A stretch of 64,000 nucleotides of DNA from Rhynchospora pubera. Taxonomy: Eukaryota; Streptophyta; Magnoliopsida; Poales; Cyperaceae. The notes under the pieces were generated by a model. That model ran no database searches and had not been told where the DNA came from. It was given only the letters and a program-made list of their open reading frames with translations. Positions within the stretch are counted from its first letter, which is position 1, and each line of letters opens with the position of its first letter. Made by a program: the position numbers and the translations under genes. Below are positions 1 through 11,429 of this stretch, in pieces. The DNA lies in the NCBI GenBank assembly GCA_028095005.1, contig JAMFTS010000080.1:29821-93820 (forward strand), read 5' to 3'.

Positions 1-1145
1 TAAACTGGAGCTTTGGATATATCCCTAAGCACTCTGTCAATGGCATCATCTCCATCCAACCCCCCAGCGAAAGACACATCAGAGGCGGCATACGGGACAA
101 TGCGAAATACTGATACAATGGAGGCATCCTTGCAGATGGTCTCCCATCTCGAGTTTGCGAGATGGAAAGCTGCCAACTCATTGCTAAACCTCCCTTTGAT
201 GAATAGCATGCCTCTCTCTCGATCAATAGCAAACGGGACCAGCACGAACCGCTTGAACCCCTCGCTTTTCCATTCCCCTTCTAATACCCAGTTTTCCTTC
301 CCTTCTAGCCTCCATATTATGAGTTTCACATCTATTACAACCAAGTGATAAATGCTTCCATCATATCCGTTGAGAATCCACTTAGTTGCAAGGCCTTTTT
401 GGGGCAGATTTGGCAGAGGAATAGTCCAATAGGCACCACCAGCATCATTATTGATCTCATAACCCATTAATGAATCGTCCCCTTGCATCCAACAGATTGA
501 CCCCCCTCTAGGACCAGCAACAAACCTGTTTAGTCGTGCGTCGTAAGGTCTATCATCATTCCAATAAAGACGTATTGCTGGAGATAATTCCCAAGACCAT
601 GTTTCAGATGAGAAAACATGGAATTGAAGATCATAAATCTTGTTATCATTCTCTGAGTGAAGTAAGACAGGAACTAGCACATAAAAGTCAAGAGATGATG
701 CAGGGTCGAAAGATAACACTGTTGCACCAGCAAAGTGGTATGGTTCTGGTGGCTGGTTAAGTTTTGGAATCTCAGCCCAAAGGGAGGTAATCGGATTGCC
801 AACCAACAGGACTTCATCTCTACGCAAACAAAGTAGCCCGTTACTCGAGTCCAAAACCTTGAATTTCTTTGACAGGAGTCGCGTGATAGTGCTTGGCAAG
901 TTGTTTGTCTTTGCATGCATAGGAACGATGCCTTGGGCCTTGTTGATTGAGGAGGGTTCAAAGGTTATGGTGAAGGATGCAGTATAAGGGATGCGGGAAT
1001 AGGCAGTTTGAGTGAAGAACTGGTCGCCGATAAGCTTCTCCCAAGTATGGCACACAGCCTTGCATCGCACGAGGGCCTTTGTTGGAAGCATGCCAAAGAT
1101 TCTCATGATTAGTTCCTCCAGCATTCCCACCTCTTGGGCAGCCAT
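1..1145 (-). CDS. F-box protein, 3' end beyond window
   Basis: Reading the minus strand from the ATG at 1145-1143 gives 381 uninterrupted codons down to position 3; the next codon begins TA at the window edge, so it is Tyr or the stop. No intron is visible. Residues about 7-46 form an F-box: the start reads MAAQEVGMLEELIMRIF, followed by GMLPTKALVRCKAVCHTWEKL, the usual L-x-R-x-x-x-V-C-x-x-W pattern that binds SKP1. The rest has the W- and G-rich texture of plant F-box C-terminal regions that bind substrate (for example WSWELSPAIRLYWND and NGYDGSIYHLVVIDVK), but I could not place it in a kelch or LRR class. By family knowledge it would be the substrate adaptor of an SCF ubiquitin ligase. A TATA box lies just upstream and the gene appears intact as far as it can be seen. 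The product class is secure; the substrate is unknown. Confidence 0.85.
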   Translation of the reverse strand, partial: MAAQEVGMLEELIMRIFGMLPTKALVRCKAVCHTWEKLIGDQFFTQTAYSRIPYTASFTITFEPSSINKAQGIVPMHAKTNNLPSTITRLLSKKFKVLDSSNGLLCLRRDEVLLVGNPITSLWAEIPKLNQPPEPYHFAGATVLSFDPASSLDFYVLVPVLLHSENDNKIYDLQFHVFSSETWSWELSPAIRLYWNDDRPYDARLNRFVAGPRGGSICWMQGDDSLMGYEINNDAGGAYWTIPLPNLPQKGLATKWILNGYDGSIYHLVVIDVKLIIWRLEGKENWVLEGEWKSEGFKRFVLVPFAIDRERGMLFIKGRFSNELAAFHLANSRWETICKDASIVSVFRIVPYAASDVSFAGGLDGDDAIDRVLRDISKAPV

Positions 1146-1186
1146 TGTTGTATTGAAAGTTGTGGTTGGAAAGAGATACAAACTGG

Positions 1187-1194
1187 TTTATATA
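1187..1194 (-). promoter_or_regulatory. TATA box of the F-box gene
   Basis: On the minus strand TATATAAA lies about 42 bases upstream of the F-box ATG. With usual plant spacing (start about 30 bases downstream) the 5' leader would be very short, roughly 10-20 bases. Assigned from sequence and position only. Confidence 0.5.
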
Positions 1195-1199
1195 TTTGT

Positions 1200-3330
1200 A
1201 TAGAAGGCTATTTAATGGAGATTAATTTGAGGATGGTTGATCTATCTGCCACGTTAAATAGGATACGGTTATCATCTTTCATGGTGCCTAAATTGAGTTA
1301 GGATCCAAAAACATATTTACCGACTTATAAAATAACTGTAAGTTTATAGTTTGTTTCGGTTTTGAAAAATTAATTTCGTGCTCTGCTTATTTAGACCCTG
1401 TCTTTATAAACATTTTCAAAGATGGACAAGCAGCCAATAATATAGCGAGTATTGCCTTTTATAACGTTTGTTATAATAGTGTTGACTTATGAATTTTTAT
1501 GGTTAAAAAAAATGATGATGAATAACATAAAAGAAAAATCTCATGAAGAATGTGCTTGATTCAGAGACAAAATTGTACAAGTCATGTCTTAACATTAATT
1601 GATGGGGGCGAAATAAAAAAACGTGGTTTAATGAAAGGAGTGTATACATGACTTGTATAGGCGTATGTGACTCAGGAAAGATATGCAAAGTTGATTTAAA
1701 AATGAGAAGGGGATGTGGGTGCTAAACGTTGGACCATGTGATGGTGGGTGCAACATTAGATCATGCATGAGTTCAGAATTAACAGGAAACAAAGAACTAC
1801 ACCTTCAAAAAAAGGGAGAATTGGAGAGAAGGTCAGAGGCAGTGAAATGACAAATCAAATTACCTTCTTTGGAAAATGTCGATTATGTCTAAGGCTTGAA
1901 GTCTTTCTGTACAAGATGTACGAGAAAGAAAATTGAGTAAACAAATGGTTGGTGAGCCTGTGAAGGACGCACAATAAACTGTCACCTTGCCTAGCTAAGA
2001 AATGCAATCAATATGCCGACCAACTTTCCACTTTTTTGTGAAGACAATCTACTTGACGCAAAGAAAGATTAGAGGAATTGATGGAAAAGTGAATTAAATT
2101 GCAGATGGGGAAGGGTGTCAATCAAGAATATATAAAGCCAGGAATGTTCTAATAACAGGATGCACAAACTAAGATTGCCAAAAAGAAGTCGGCAGCTGAT
2201 AATGCAACTTGTGACTTGTGAGAATGAAATCGGGAGAGATTCATTTTTGTATGTTACAGAATTAAATCGCAAGCACCATTCCCTGCTCACAATAATAAAT
2301 GTAGAAGTTAATTGCGCAAAAAAAAAAGAGGCAAAAAGCAAAAATAGAAGTTGTCATAAATGAAAATAGAGATTAGCTAATTAGGTGCTTGTGCTGTGAT
2401 ATTCTCAGCGACTCCAATCAAGGAAGATACCTATTATAGCTAATTCATGTATGATATACGCCAAATAAAATGATAACATAAAAGGAAGGTTCACAGGAAT
2501 AGAAACACATAGGCAATTGTGGGACCCATTCATCAGATGAATAATCAAACTTAACCGTGTAGTCAAAGAAAATATGCGGTTATAGAAATTAATAGCGAGA
2601 AGGGGTGCCAGGTCACCGATCCCCTGCCTATTATTCCTTTTCAAAATCGCCCTTCAAAAAGTTTCAGGCGGTTTTCATTTTTTTTTTAAAATGGCGCAAA
2701 AAACAAAAGGATAACAGAGAGGCGCAAATTGCTGACAAAGGACTCAGTTCTCAGAAAAATTAACGACCCACGTTCTCATAACTGTTGAGAAAGACCAATC
2801 AAGCTTTGCCAACTCATCATGTGATATGTTCATATCTAAGAAACAACTGTCGAGAGGGAGGCTGATAAAAAAGAGGAGGCGCATCAGGAATGAGGGGACA
2901 GAACGGAGAGAAGAAAAAGAGAGAGGTCTCGAGTAAAATAAAATAGAGAGAAACTGTGAGATTGAGATTCTTGTTCTTCTTTTCCACAAATTTTCTGTAA
3001 ATAAAAACTGAAAAAAAAAGAGAGAAATCATGTAGAAAGAAGAAGGAGAAAGGTTTGTAAAAGCATGGTGAAATGAAAATACTGTTACCGTCTCTATTTC
3101 TCTTTATTCAACTTATTTTCTTTTCTTAAGTAACATATTTTGCATTATTGTGTCATCAGTTAAGCACAGAACAAAATACCTTCTTTTCTCTGTTATTTCT
3201 TTTCTCGAAATTTTCTGATTCTTACAAATATAAAATAAACGACAACTTACTTGTCCTTGTGTCTGCATCTCTAACCAAGGTTTAGTATACAAATTACAAA
3301 AATTCTACTAATCATCCTCGCTGCACAGCA
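1200..3330. other. Gene-free stretch upstream of the F-box gene
   Basis: AT-rich DNA with short open frames only, none with recognisable domains or splice-flanked exons. It probably contains the distal promoter of the F-box gene. No repeat structure stood out. Confidence 0.5.
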
Positions 3331-3339
3331 CGGCTCTTG

Positions 3340-3563
3340 GCATGGAATTTTGATCTAGCGCAACCACTTCGATCGAAATTTGTTTATATCACAATCTGTA
3401 GCATGCTCAGTTGTGATTTAAACAATAAGAAACTGCTTCACAAGGGATCTGCAGCATGTCTCAGTCCCTATGGAGATGGTACGGACCTAATTGAATTGGA
3501 TCTGTAGCATGCTCAGTCCATTCGATTTAGGTTGTTTGAACAACAAAGATCAAAATTCCATGC
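3340..3563. repeat. Inverted repeat enclosing three 53-bp-spaced direct repeats
   Basis: A 16-base perfect inverted repeat, GCATGGAATTTTGATC, has its arms at 3340-3355 and 3548-3563. Between them the motif ATCTGTAGCATGCTCAGT (with small changes) starts at 3394, 3447 and 3500, exactly 53 bases apart each time; the rest of each 53-base unit is poorly conserved. This could be a small palindromic transposon relic or a structured repeat. No target duplication was identified. Confidence 0.55.
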
Positions 3564-3599
3564 AAAGACGTCGTTATGCTGCCGAAATTTACTCAGAGA

Positions 3600-5330
3600 A
3601 GTCATGTTTCATTTTATATTTCTGGCATAAGTTAAATCTAAAATGTTCTTGATAATTTTCTGGTATCAGCAAAAGCATTCTGAACAGTTCACAAAACTAT
3701 TTTTATTTCACAAAAGGTTAAACAGAACCAATTTAAATTTTAACTGCAGATGAAAAATGATATGACACATATCCTGTAAAAATTTCAGAATTTTTGGACG
3801 GACATATTAATTATAACGAATTTTTGAAATCAGATAGAAATTGAGTTTCAGAAAACTGTACCAGCAAATCGTGCCAGTAAATGTCTGAAAGTTCATGCCT
3901 TGAAACCCTTGAATAAATCTCTAAAAATTCTACGAAAATTACTGTAACTGCCTCAAGATGTACAGTTTCAAATCTGAAAGTTTCAAGTCATAACTGCAAA
4001 CAGAGAGCAAATGAAAATTCAAAAACTGAACTGATGTCTGTCTGTCTCAGGAAACTGTTTCCAGAAAGTTGACTTAGATTGCAAATTTCGGTAAAAATAC
4101 CAAATCAAGTCAGAAAAATTCATACTAGATACCAAAATTTTCTTCCTGAAGTCTAGTTTCAAATAAAATCAATCTCATGTAAAAATTCGAAACAGAACAA
4201 AAACAGTCATTGAACCAGTGACCAAAGATCGTGTTAACTGACAAAACTGTTTTTTTCAGAAAATGACCCTGAAAGATCAAGCCCAAAGCCCAATGAAACA
4301 AATTCCGAAAATTATGTAAAAATGATAGAAAAAATCCTTTCCGGGTCTTCTTTCAAATGAATCGGGTTTCAGAATTTTTGATGAACCAGAGAGACTCTTT
4401 TCCAATTTTAAACTGATTAGAGGTCTGGTTGGTCTGTTCAGGATGTTCAGTCCAGAAAATTTCCAAACTTGTCAAGGTGTCAAAATTCATTAAAATTCAT
4501 AGAAAACTTGAAAAATCTCAAATGAAACATCCCAAAACTCAAAAAATTCTAAAGATTTCAGTTTCATGGATCATTTGATGTCAAAAATCATCTAAAGATT
4601 GGTCAAATCCGACTTTGATCGTTCTTTTCATCATAATGCATCTTGTGAAATTCAAATTAAATTAAAATTTCTTTAGAAATTTCTAAAAGTCCACAAAACC
4701 AAAATGAAATTGTGCGACTTCAATGTTTGAGATTTGTGGTAAAATTCTAATTTGAGTTTAAATTAACTCAAATCGACACAAATGCAAACCAAACCAATCT
4801 AAATTTCGATTTGAGTCTAAGTTGACTCAAATACACTCAATAGTTTGAGGCCCCAAATTGTCTCGAACTAACATAATTTGAATTCCAATTGATTCAAATT
4901 AACAAAAGTGAAATCAAATTATAGTTTGAGTTCAAATTAACTCAAGTTATATCCAAACAAGTGCCAAATAATATCAAAAGCGGTCTAACTGGACCAAAGC
5001 CCCAGTTTGATTATAAGTTTCCCTCGTCACCTGAATTAGTGGCCCGCTTTGTATTCAGTGTACGAGTTGCAAGGTTGTTGCGCCTGAGTGACCAGTGCGG
5101 TTACACTCTTGACCCTAACTTTGCGAAGTCCTTGTTTCTGAGTCAACAATATGTTATGTACTTAGAACCTAGTACTTCATATGTCAAAAACGATAACAAA
5201 TATCTCAACTCCAAAACAAAGCGGTATTTGACCGACTAATGGACTGGTCGGTAATTTACCATTGTGGTTCAAGTTAGATTAAAAATTTAAATCTTAACTT
5301 ACCATAAAAAAAAAACTCATAAACAAATGT
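3600..5330. other. AT-rich stretch with CAAATT-type low-complexity runs
   Basis: No gene is visible. From about 4,740 to 4,940 the sequence repeatedly alternates AATTTGAGTT and AACTCAAAT, so it can fold back on itself. The open frame at 4,961-5,239 has no recognisable domain. It looks like old retrotransposon debris. Confidence 0.35.
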
Positions 5331-5375
5331 CACATGCATAATCACCCAACAAGTTGTATTTCACAACTCTTTTAG

Positions 5376-5483
5376 CCTAGACAAATAATTCTTTGAATCC
5401 CTTAATCAGAGGTTCTCGCGGTCATTCCCGAGGTAATTAACAGCAGGGACTTTCACCTGCTGGAAAGAAAGGACTCTCAAAAC
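5376..5483 (+). repeat. Dispersed repeat, copy 1
   Basis: This block matches the reverse complement of 11,049-11,160 by eye: both contain the order AATTCTTT, ATCCCTTAAT, AGAGGTTCT, CGAGGTAATTAACA and GGAAAGAAAGGAC with similar spacing. It is probably part of an LTR or another transposon conserved region; the family was not identified. Confidence 0.5.
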
Positions 5484-6464
5484 AATAAACCTTCGCATGA
5501 ATAGAAATTCATATGAGTTCTCTCCTCTTCATTTAGAAAGGACTTATATCGAATTGTGACGCGCGGAGGGTATCTTGATAGATCTTTCCCTTTCCCGCGG
5601 ATCATCAGTTTATTTTATTCCGCGGCGATAAAAGGTCCAGACAAATAGTTAAATTAGACAAATTGGTCAAGAAAGAAACAAATAGATGACATGTAAAGCG
5701 CGGTTTTGCCTGGAAACTACCCAAGGGGCATTGTAATTTGTATGCTAATAAACAAAAAAAATTATAATAGAAGGCCAATTTTAATAATACATCGATTGGA
5801 TACAATCTAATAATTGGGCAAATATCCGGACAGTCTGATTATAATCATTGGCGTATTTATAAAAAACTAGCAACAGTTCCCATCCAATGTGTGGGCGGAT
5901 TTTTATATATGAATTTATTATTTGATGACAGATATATGTTGTCTATTTTTAATATTTAAGGTCAACGTTGTTTTGATCAGCACAGAAAATTCCAGCAGTA
6001 TACACTGGTTAAGAAATAATGTCCACCTAATGTATTGGCAAATTTTCTTTTGTAGAAAACAATATTATTGCATGAAAAAAATTAAAATGAGTATGTGAAC
6101 ATGAGAAGAAAATAATAAATTCCTGTTAAAAATAATAAGTAAAATCCATGTCATTGGTGATTCCTTAATGGCGCAGTTTCCTTTCGTATCAATGTGAAAT
6201 TGTTTATCGTATTGATATACATTTTTTTTTATCTTGATAAATATTTGTATAAAATTTTAATGTAGGTCCAAAAGCACATAGCAAAATTTCGATGGAAAAA
6301 AGTATTATTACCTTCAAAACAATTATAATACAGTTAAATTGGGACGTTTTATTAATGATATAAATGAACAAAAGAAACATTTCATAATTACTCATTTATA
6401 TTATATAGATCAATTTTATCATTCGAGGACAATTTTTTAGTTATTATTTTGCTTTTATATTAGA
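5484..6464. other. No gene seen
   Basis: AT-rich sequence between the dispersed repeat and the Helitron end. The first 150 bases (GC-richer, with CGCGG motifs) may belong to the same element as the preceding repeat. Nothing else could be supported. Confidence 0.35.
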
Positions 6465-6493
6465 CTAGTGGGGTTCATCGAGCTTCGCTCGAT
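6465..6493 (-). mobile_element. Helitron 3' terminus, element lies to the right
   Basis: On the minus strand the order is a hairpin (arms ATCGAGC and GCTCGAT with a 3-base loop, 6477-6493), a short spacer, then CTAG ending at 6465 and a T in the flank. A short hairpin 10-12 bases before CTRR, inserted before T, is the defining 3' end of a Helitron. The same hairpin with the same 12-base offset to CTAG recurs at 15,488-15,516. The element would extend rightward, towards the RPA-like remnants at 8.6-9.8 kb. Its 5' end was not located. Confidence 0.65.
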
Positions 6494-6499
6494 ATATGA

Positions 6500-8070
6500 A
6501 TTTTTATTATATTATTTTTTATTTTGTTCCTAAATTAAGATATATATAAATCAGCCATGTATATTTAGTAGATATATAATTCAATTTTATTTAGTTTGAC
6601 ATACTACAAAAATTTTGTTAAATTTTGTGGATGTTTGTAAAACGATGGCCAAAAGACATGATGCTTTAATAATAATAAGCTAATTTGTGTTGAACATATT
6701 GTTCAAAAATAGTCTAAAAGAATATAATTATATTATACATCATATATCATATTGCATAGCAATAATCCAAAATTGTTGTAAAATAGGAAAATAAGAATAA
6801 TTTGTAAATTAAAAACAAACCACAAAATCGTCATATTAAAGAGATAATAGAACATGCAACAATTCTTCAATAGTTGTTTCCAAAGAAAAAAAAAACAATT
6901 CTTCAATAGCCTTTAATGCTGTCCCCTTAAATTTTTGAAATAGCATTAATACTAAATCTTTTATTCACAACTAATAAACCAATAGCCAAACGCACGACGC
7001 ATTATTTTATTAAAGCAGTTAATTATTATTAATTGCTATTAAATCAAAAGCCACTAATTGCCATTAATTTTCACTGTATACATTTTCCTTATTAATGCAT
7101 TTTTTCTCTCAAAAAGAACCCAGATGCCATAGCAATTTGCCCATTAGAAATTATTTTTTTTTTTTGGGTTATCCATCATTGAATATGAATCAATATACAC
7201 CTTTTAGAAAAAGGAACCCATGTACCTACTGAAAATCAACAACAAATAATTACAACTGAATCCTTGGAGTTTTAGGCGAGATGTCTACGCATATTTTACA
7301 ATATTTTCTTTTTTTATGAAATATATTTGCCATAATCCTATGTCAAAATTGTACAAATCTCAGCTTACTGATGAGAAATCGTACCTTATTTGCTGGCTTC
7401 AATTGCCTAAAATGTCCTTGCAGTTAACTAATAGATCAATGGGCCGGATTCATATAAACAATAAATTCTGAAACCAAATGTTGTTTTCTTAAATGTAATC
7501 AAATATCAAGGAATAATAATGATGAAAAGATAAACACTCTTATAAGCCACTCTTAATTATAATGAATTCCATCCGGCAGCCATATGTATATGTACTAATA
7601 AAAGACATACTGGCACATTAGTTTTATCAGTAATACCGACTTCAATATAGGTATATATTATATTAACTGTTCTTACTATGGAATTGCAATATGCACGTTA
7701 TAGATTTTTATTTTTTTTCCCCTTATTTCATTTCATGAGACACCAGCAAGTTAACAATATGAGAAAAATTTGCTTGCAAAATAATTCCTAATCCTCGCCA
7801 TTCCTCGATACTGAAAAAGAGAATTAATGGGGAAACATAAATTTCATCCATCTCATCAGACCACGAAATGTCAAGCATGCCAATACTTAAAACTGAATTA
7901 GAAAATAAATTTATTCTTTGAAAATGGTTAGACTCTCACATTGAAGTAAGAAAAAAAAATTAGATACATGCTTAAGCTGGATTAGCACTTACCAGTAACA
8001 AATTAGCACGTCTGGAATTATGTTAAAGACCCTCTATATTTATGCTGCAAAGATAGTCGCTGCCTAAAAA
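6500..8070. other. Probable Helitron interior, no gene seen
   Basis: Very AT-rich sequence with no open frame of interest. By position it lies between the Helitron 3' end and the RPA-like remnants, so it is likely the 3' non-coding part of that element. Confidence 0.3.
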
Positions 8071-8077
8071 ACAAAAA

Positions 8078-8234
8078 GGGGCCGTTTGGATCTCTTAGGA
8101 ATAAGAGGAATAGACTATTCCTAAACAAAAAACATTAGGAAGTGTGTAACTTTGTGAAGAGTTTGGATGGTAAGGAATAAATTTTCGCTAGGAAGAGGTT
8201 ATTCCTCTTATTCCTAAGCGATCCAAACGGCCCC
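8078..8234. mobile_element. 157-bp MITE with 35-bp terminal inverted repeats
   Basis: The ends are perfect mirrors for 35 bases except one position: the left end starts GGGGCCGTTTGGATC and the right end closes with GATCCAAACGGCCCC. The inner part has no coding capacity. Only AAA can be suggested as a flanking duplication, which is not diagnostic in this A-rich context, so the superfamily (PIF/Harbinger or hAT) is left open. Confidence 0.85.
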
Positions 8235-8616
8235 AAAGAGATTTTAAAGAATCTCAAATTGATTATGTTATAATGATAAACAAAGAGAAGAAATATTTGG
8301 TAACTAAACCAAATTAAAGACCAAATAAATCAACTTTAAAGGACGAAAGAAATCCAGCAAAAAAAAAAGAGGAAACATAAAAGGCTGCAGCAACAATATG
8401 TTATTTTGAAACCAAATGTTGTTATTTGTATTTCTTTGTTAACTTAAATTAAATCGTGTACATCAGAATCTTCTCATTTTTAAAATAACTATTCTTAATG
8501 CTTGTTATAACGCACAGGGTATTGTATATTTCTCATTTCCTAGACAAAAGGATTCTATGGACAAAAATTATATTTACAATGGTACAATAATTAGCTATGG
8601 CTTTTTATCGTCAGAT

Positions 8617-9788
8617 TTACAAAACAATAAATTCATCAATCATGTGAGATATCACATCAGCCCCAGCAAAATTTATCATATAGGTCTTCACCTACATGAA
8701 AAAAATGGTAAATAAAGGTTATACAATAATTGTCAAATCAAGAAGAAAATGGTAGAATAGTGATATTTGAGCCATAGATAAAGCTTTAGAAAAAATAAGA
8801 GAGAAATTTGTTGTTACATATACTTGAAATCAGGAAGTCTACAGGTCTTCTACCAGATAAGTATGTATCAGTTGGGTATGCAGTCTCATTTTACATATAC
8901 TAAGAAAAATGAAACATGAAGAAAAGGAAAACCTGAATAGTAGAATGAGCAAATAGCTTTTGCAGTGTCTTTCTAAAGCTAACATCTATCATTTCCCATG
9001 GAATTCTTTTTAGACTTTTTATCATTGCCTCTGCAATCAAAATTTTATAATTAAACATATGATTAAGACACTTAAAGCTACATATGTCGGATCAATTACT
9101 TATTTACTTCACATATTGATGGGCAAATCATCAAACCCCTCATCTCTCCATATAAGCAAGACCGTCATTTGTCTTGTTCTCAAACGGCACTGGCAAGATA
9201 CATCACCCAGCAATATTTAATACTGCACCAAAAAACCAATACCCTCCCTGTTTGGTCTTATTTGAACGATCCAATATGCATTTTGGTGGATGCTAGCTGA
9301 AACTTAATCGTGAGCTTCTTCAACACTACAGATCAATATTCCTGAAAACAATAAATGAAACACCATATATACAGTATAAGTATTGAGATTTATAGGCTTA
9401 AGGATTTTCTGCAAATCTTTTTTTTCCTATTATAAAAGAATATCTCTGGATACTGAGCACAAAACTTTCTAAATAAATTAAAGGTTGTTAACAAATGAAT
9501 AATAATGATTATAAATTTATTTGTTAACAGCCTTTAATTATAAAATAATATTTTGTCCTAACAGAAAAGCAAAAAAATATCCACCATCGAAATGTACAAA
9601 AAAATAAAAGGAGTTCAAAATGGTTGATTTCAGTTTTCAGGGCTATCTAAAAATCAAGAATGACATACCTCTTTGTCTACCAGCACAAAGTCCATGCCCC
9701 AAATATTACTCGTTTCAAAAATTCTGACATGAATTACTTCTTGAATCTTGTTACTAAATTGCGAGATTGACCGGAGATCAGTAGACAT
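8617..9788 (-). pseudogene. RPA-like OB-fold gene remnant, Helitron-type
   Basis: Three exon-like pieces with good splice borders are visible. Exon 1, 9788-9669, has ATG and 40 codons in phase: MSTDLRSISQFSNKIQEV, then IHVRIFE and WGMDFVLVDKE, ending at GT. This resembles the first OB-fold of plant RPA70 proteins (typically K-x-R-V-x-R-x-W ... MDMVLVDEKG). Later pieces are 9030-8933 (32 codons, containing RIPWEMIDVSFRKTL) and 8691-8617 (24 codons plus stop, VKTYMINFAGAD...). The exon expected between them, around 9,135-9,350, contains stops in all frames I tried, so the gene is probably dead or uses exons I could not find. RPA-like genes are carried by plant Helitrons, and a Helitron 3' end in the matching orientation lies at 6465. 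Assignment of exon 1 is fair; the other two exons are weak. Confidence 0.45.
9479..9538. repeat. 60-base hairpin
   Basis: The 19-base arms TTAAAGGTTGTTAACAAAT and ATTTGTTAACAGCCTTTAA pair with one mismatch around a 22-base AT-rich loop. It sits inside the putative intron of the RPA-like remnant. It may be a relic of a tiny MITE; nothing shows transcription. Confidence 0.5.
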
Positions 9789-9799
9789 AGTTCCCTACA

Positions 9800-11040
9800 T
9801 ATAATATACAAATAGGTAATTTTAGAACAGTCCCATTAGAAATAGAAATAAATTGGTAATGGAAACATAGATTAAAAAGAAAAGGATTATAGAGCTACCT
9901 TTCAAATTCTACCTGAAGGTTATTCAAAGGTAAACTACACAGTTTCTAGAGAAGACTCTATATATATAGACGAAATGAAATTGTAACTGCAATAATTATG
10001 GTCATTATTACCATTATATTATATATTTATTGATACCAGCAATGATCTGAGACGTTACAATAAATACCAGAAATGGACTGTCATAAAAATTTTAATCATT
10101 GTTCTTAATTTTATAAAACCATATAAGAAATTGAAATAGAATATCAGTCTTTTTATTGTAATAAATAAAAAACCAAAATTTAATTTAATTAGTTGCAAGG
10201 AAAATGAATAAAAAAACCAGATCGGAAGACCAAGTAGGAAAACAAAACAAATATTTTTCTTAAAATACGAATTGCAAGAAATTTCCATTGAAATGGCTAC
10301 TGGTCCTTTTGCTTTATTGTGCATTTTGCCATGGATTGTGGGTATTTAGCTGTACAGTTCTAAACTTTTTTTTTTTAAATTCAGTGATTCAAATTATAAA
10401 CTTGCTTTAACTTAATGTTTCAAAACTCACCAACATCAACCTTTGGCTATTATACTGACCACCTTTGCAATAGCTTCGTAATCCTCTTGCCACCCCTTCA
10501 TAAATTCATAAATTTACTTTCATAAACAGATCTAGGATTTTCGTGCTGGACCCCATCAGTCGGAGTAGAGGATGAATGGAGGGAGGAGATGCAGAATAAC
10601 GGATAGGTGCCGCCAAACAACGAAGAAGAGGAGAGTCGGCGAGAATTTTTCTTTTATGCGGCATAAGGTGCTTGTTTGGTTGCTCGGTATAGAGAAGAAG
10701 AGGAAGAGGCGATAAATTTTTTTTTTCCCTTGACTTAGATGGAAAGGGTCGTGACAATTAGGGAAAAAATATTTGAGAACCCAATTACACCTATGTTCAA
10801 GGAACGGGTTTGTTTTTTTGCATAAATCATACTCGACACACCAAAGTTTATACAAATTACGCTCCACAACCATAAGAACGTAAAATTGCTAGCTGCCGTT
10901 TGTATGGGCTTTTTCGTCATTCTAAGGATGGAATGGGTTCCCTCGAGAAAAGGAAAATGCCTTAGATTCACCCCCCTTAAGGTTCGATCTCTGTATGGGA
11001 CTCTCTTGACAACAAGAGAACCAAAACAAGAGTCGCTTCT
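9800..11040. other. No gene seen; GC-richer patch at 10.5-10.98 kb
   Basis: AT-rich DNA up to 10,500. From about 10,540 to 10,980 there is a GA-rich patch resembling a degraded first exon or leader; its open frames on the minus strand overlap each other and show no domain. The texture recalls the 5' part of the putative Helitron at 19.8-21.4 kb, but I found no copy of that element's end here. Confidence 0.3.
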
Positions 11041-11048
11041 TAAAAGGG

Positions 11049-11160
11049 TTTATTAATTTTGCGGGTCCTTTCTTTCCAATAGGCGCAAGCCCCTATTGTT
11101 AATTACCTCGTGATCACTCACAAGAACCTCTAATTAAGGGATCTAAAGAATTATATGCAA
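11049..11160 (-). repeat. Dispersed repeat, copy 2 (inverted)
   Basis: Reverse-complement partner of 5376-5483. The shared core includes TAATTACCTCG and GGTTCT/AGAACC elements in the same order. It directly precedes the minisatellite region, suggesting that both are parts of one decayed element. Confidence 0.5.
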
Positions 11161-11429
11161 TAGGCTAGGGAAATCGTCTCTAAAATGATTTTGTATTTAT
11201 GTGGGGGCTTAATCTTTTGGCTTAAACCATACTCAATTGATGGTACCAAACCTAATTAATGGGACCCAATTGAGGACTCTTGAGACTTTAAGTTGGTTTA
11301 GGTTTGTGGGTTTTATTTGAATTAGATTTGGTTTGGAATTTTTGTATGGAAGCTTGGTCCTGATTTGGGATGAGGGTTTTTGTTTAGAGAGAGAATTTCT
11401 TTGTTTGGGATAGTTTTGGTAAGCTCTCG

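Noticed and set aside
8078..8234. Assignment of the 157-bp MITE to Tourist/PIF by a TWA duplication
   Set aside because: Flanks show only AAA in an A-rich context, which is not the TWA signature.
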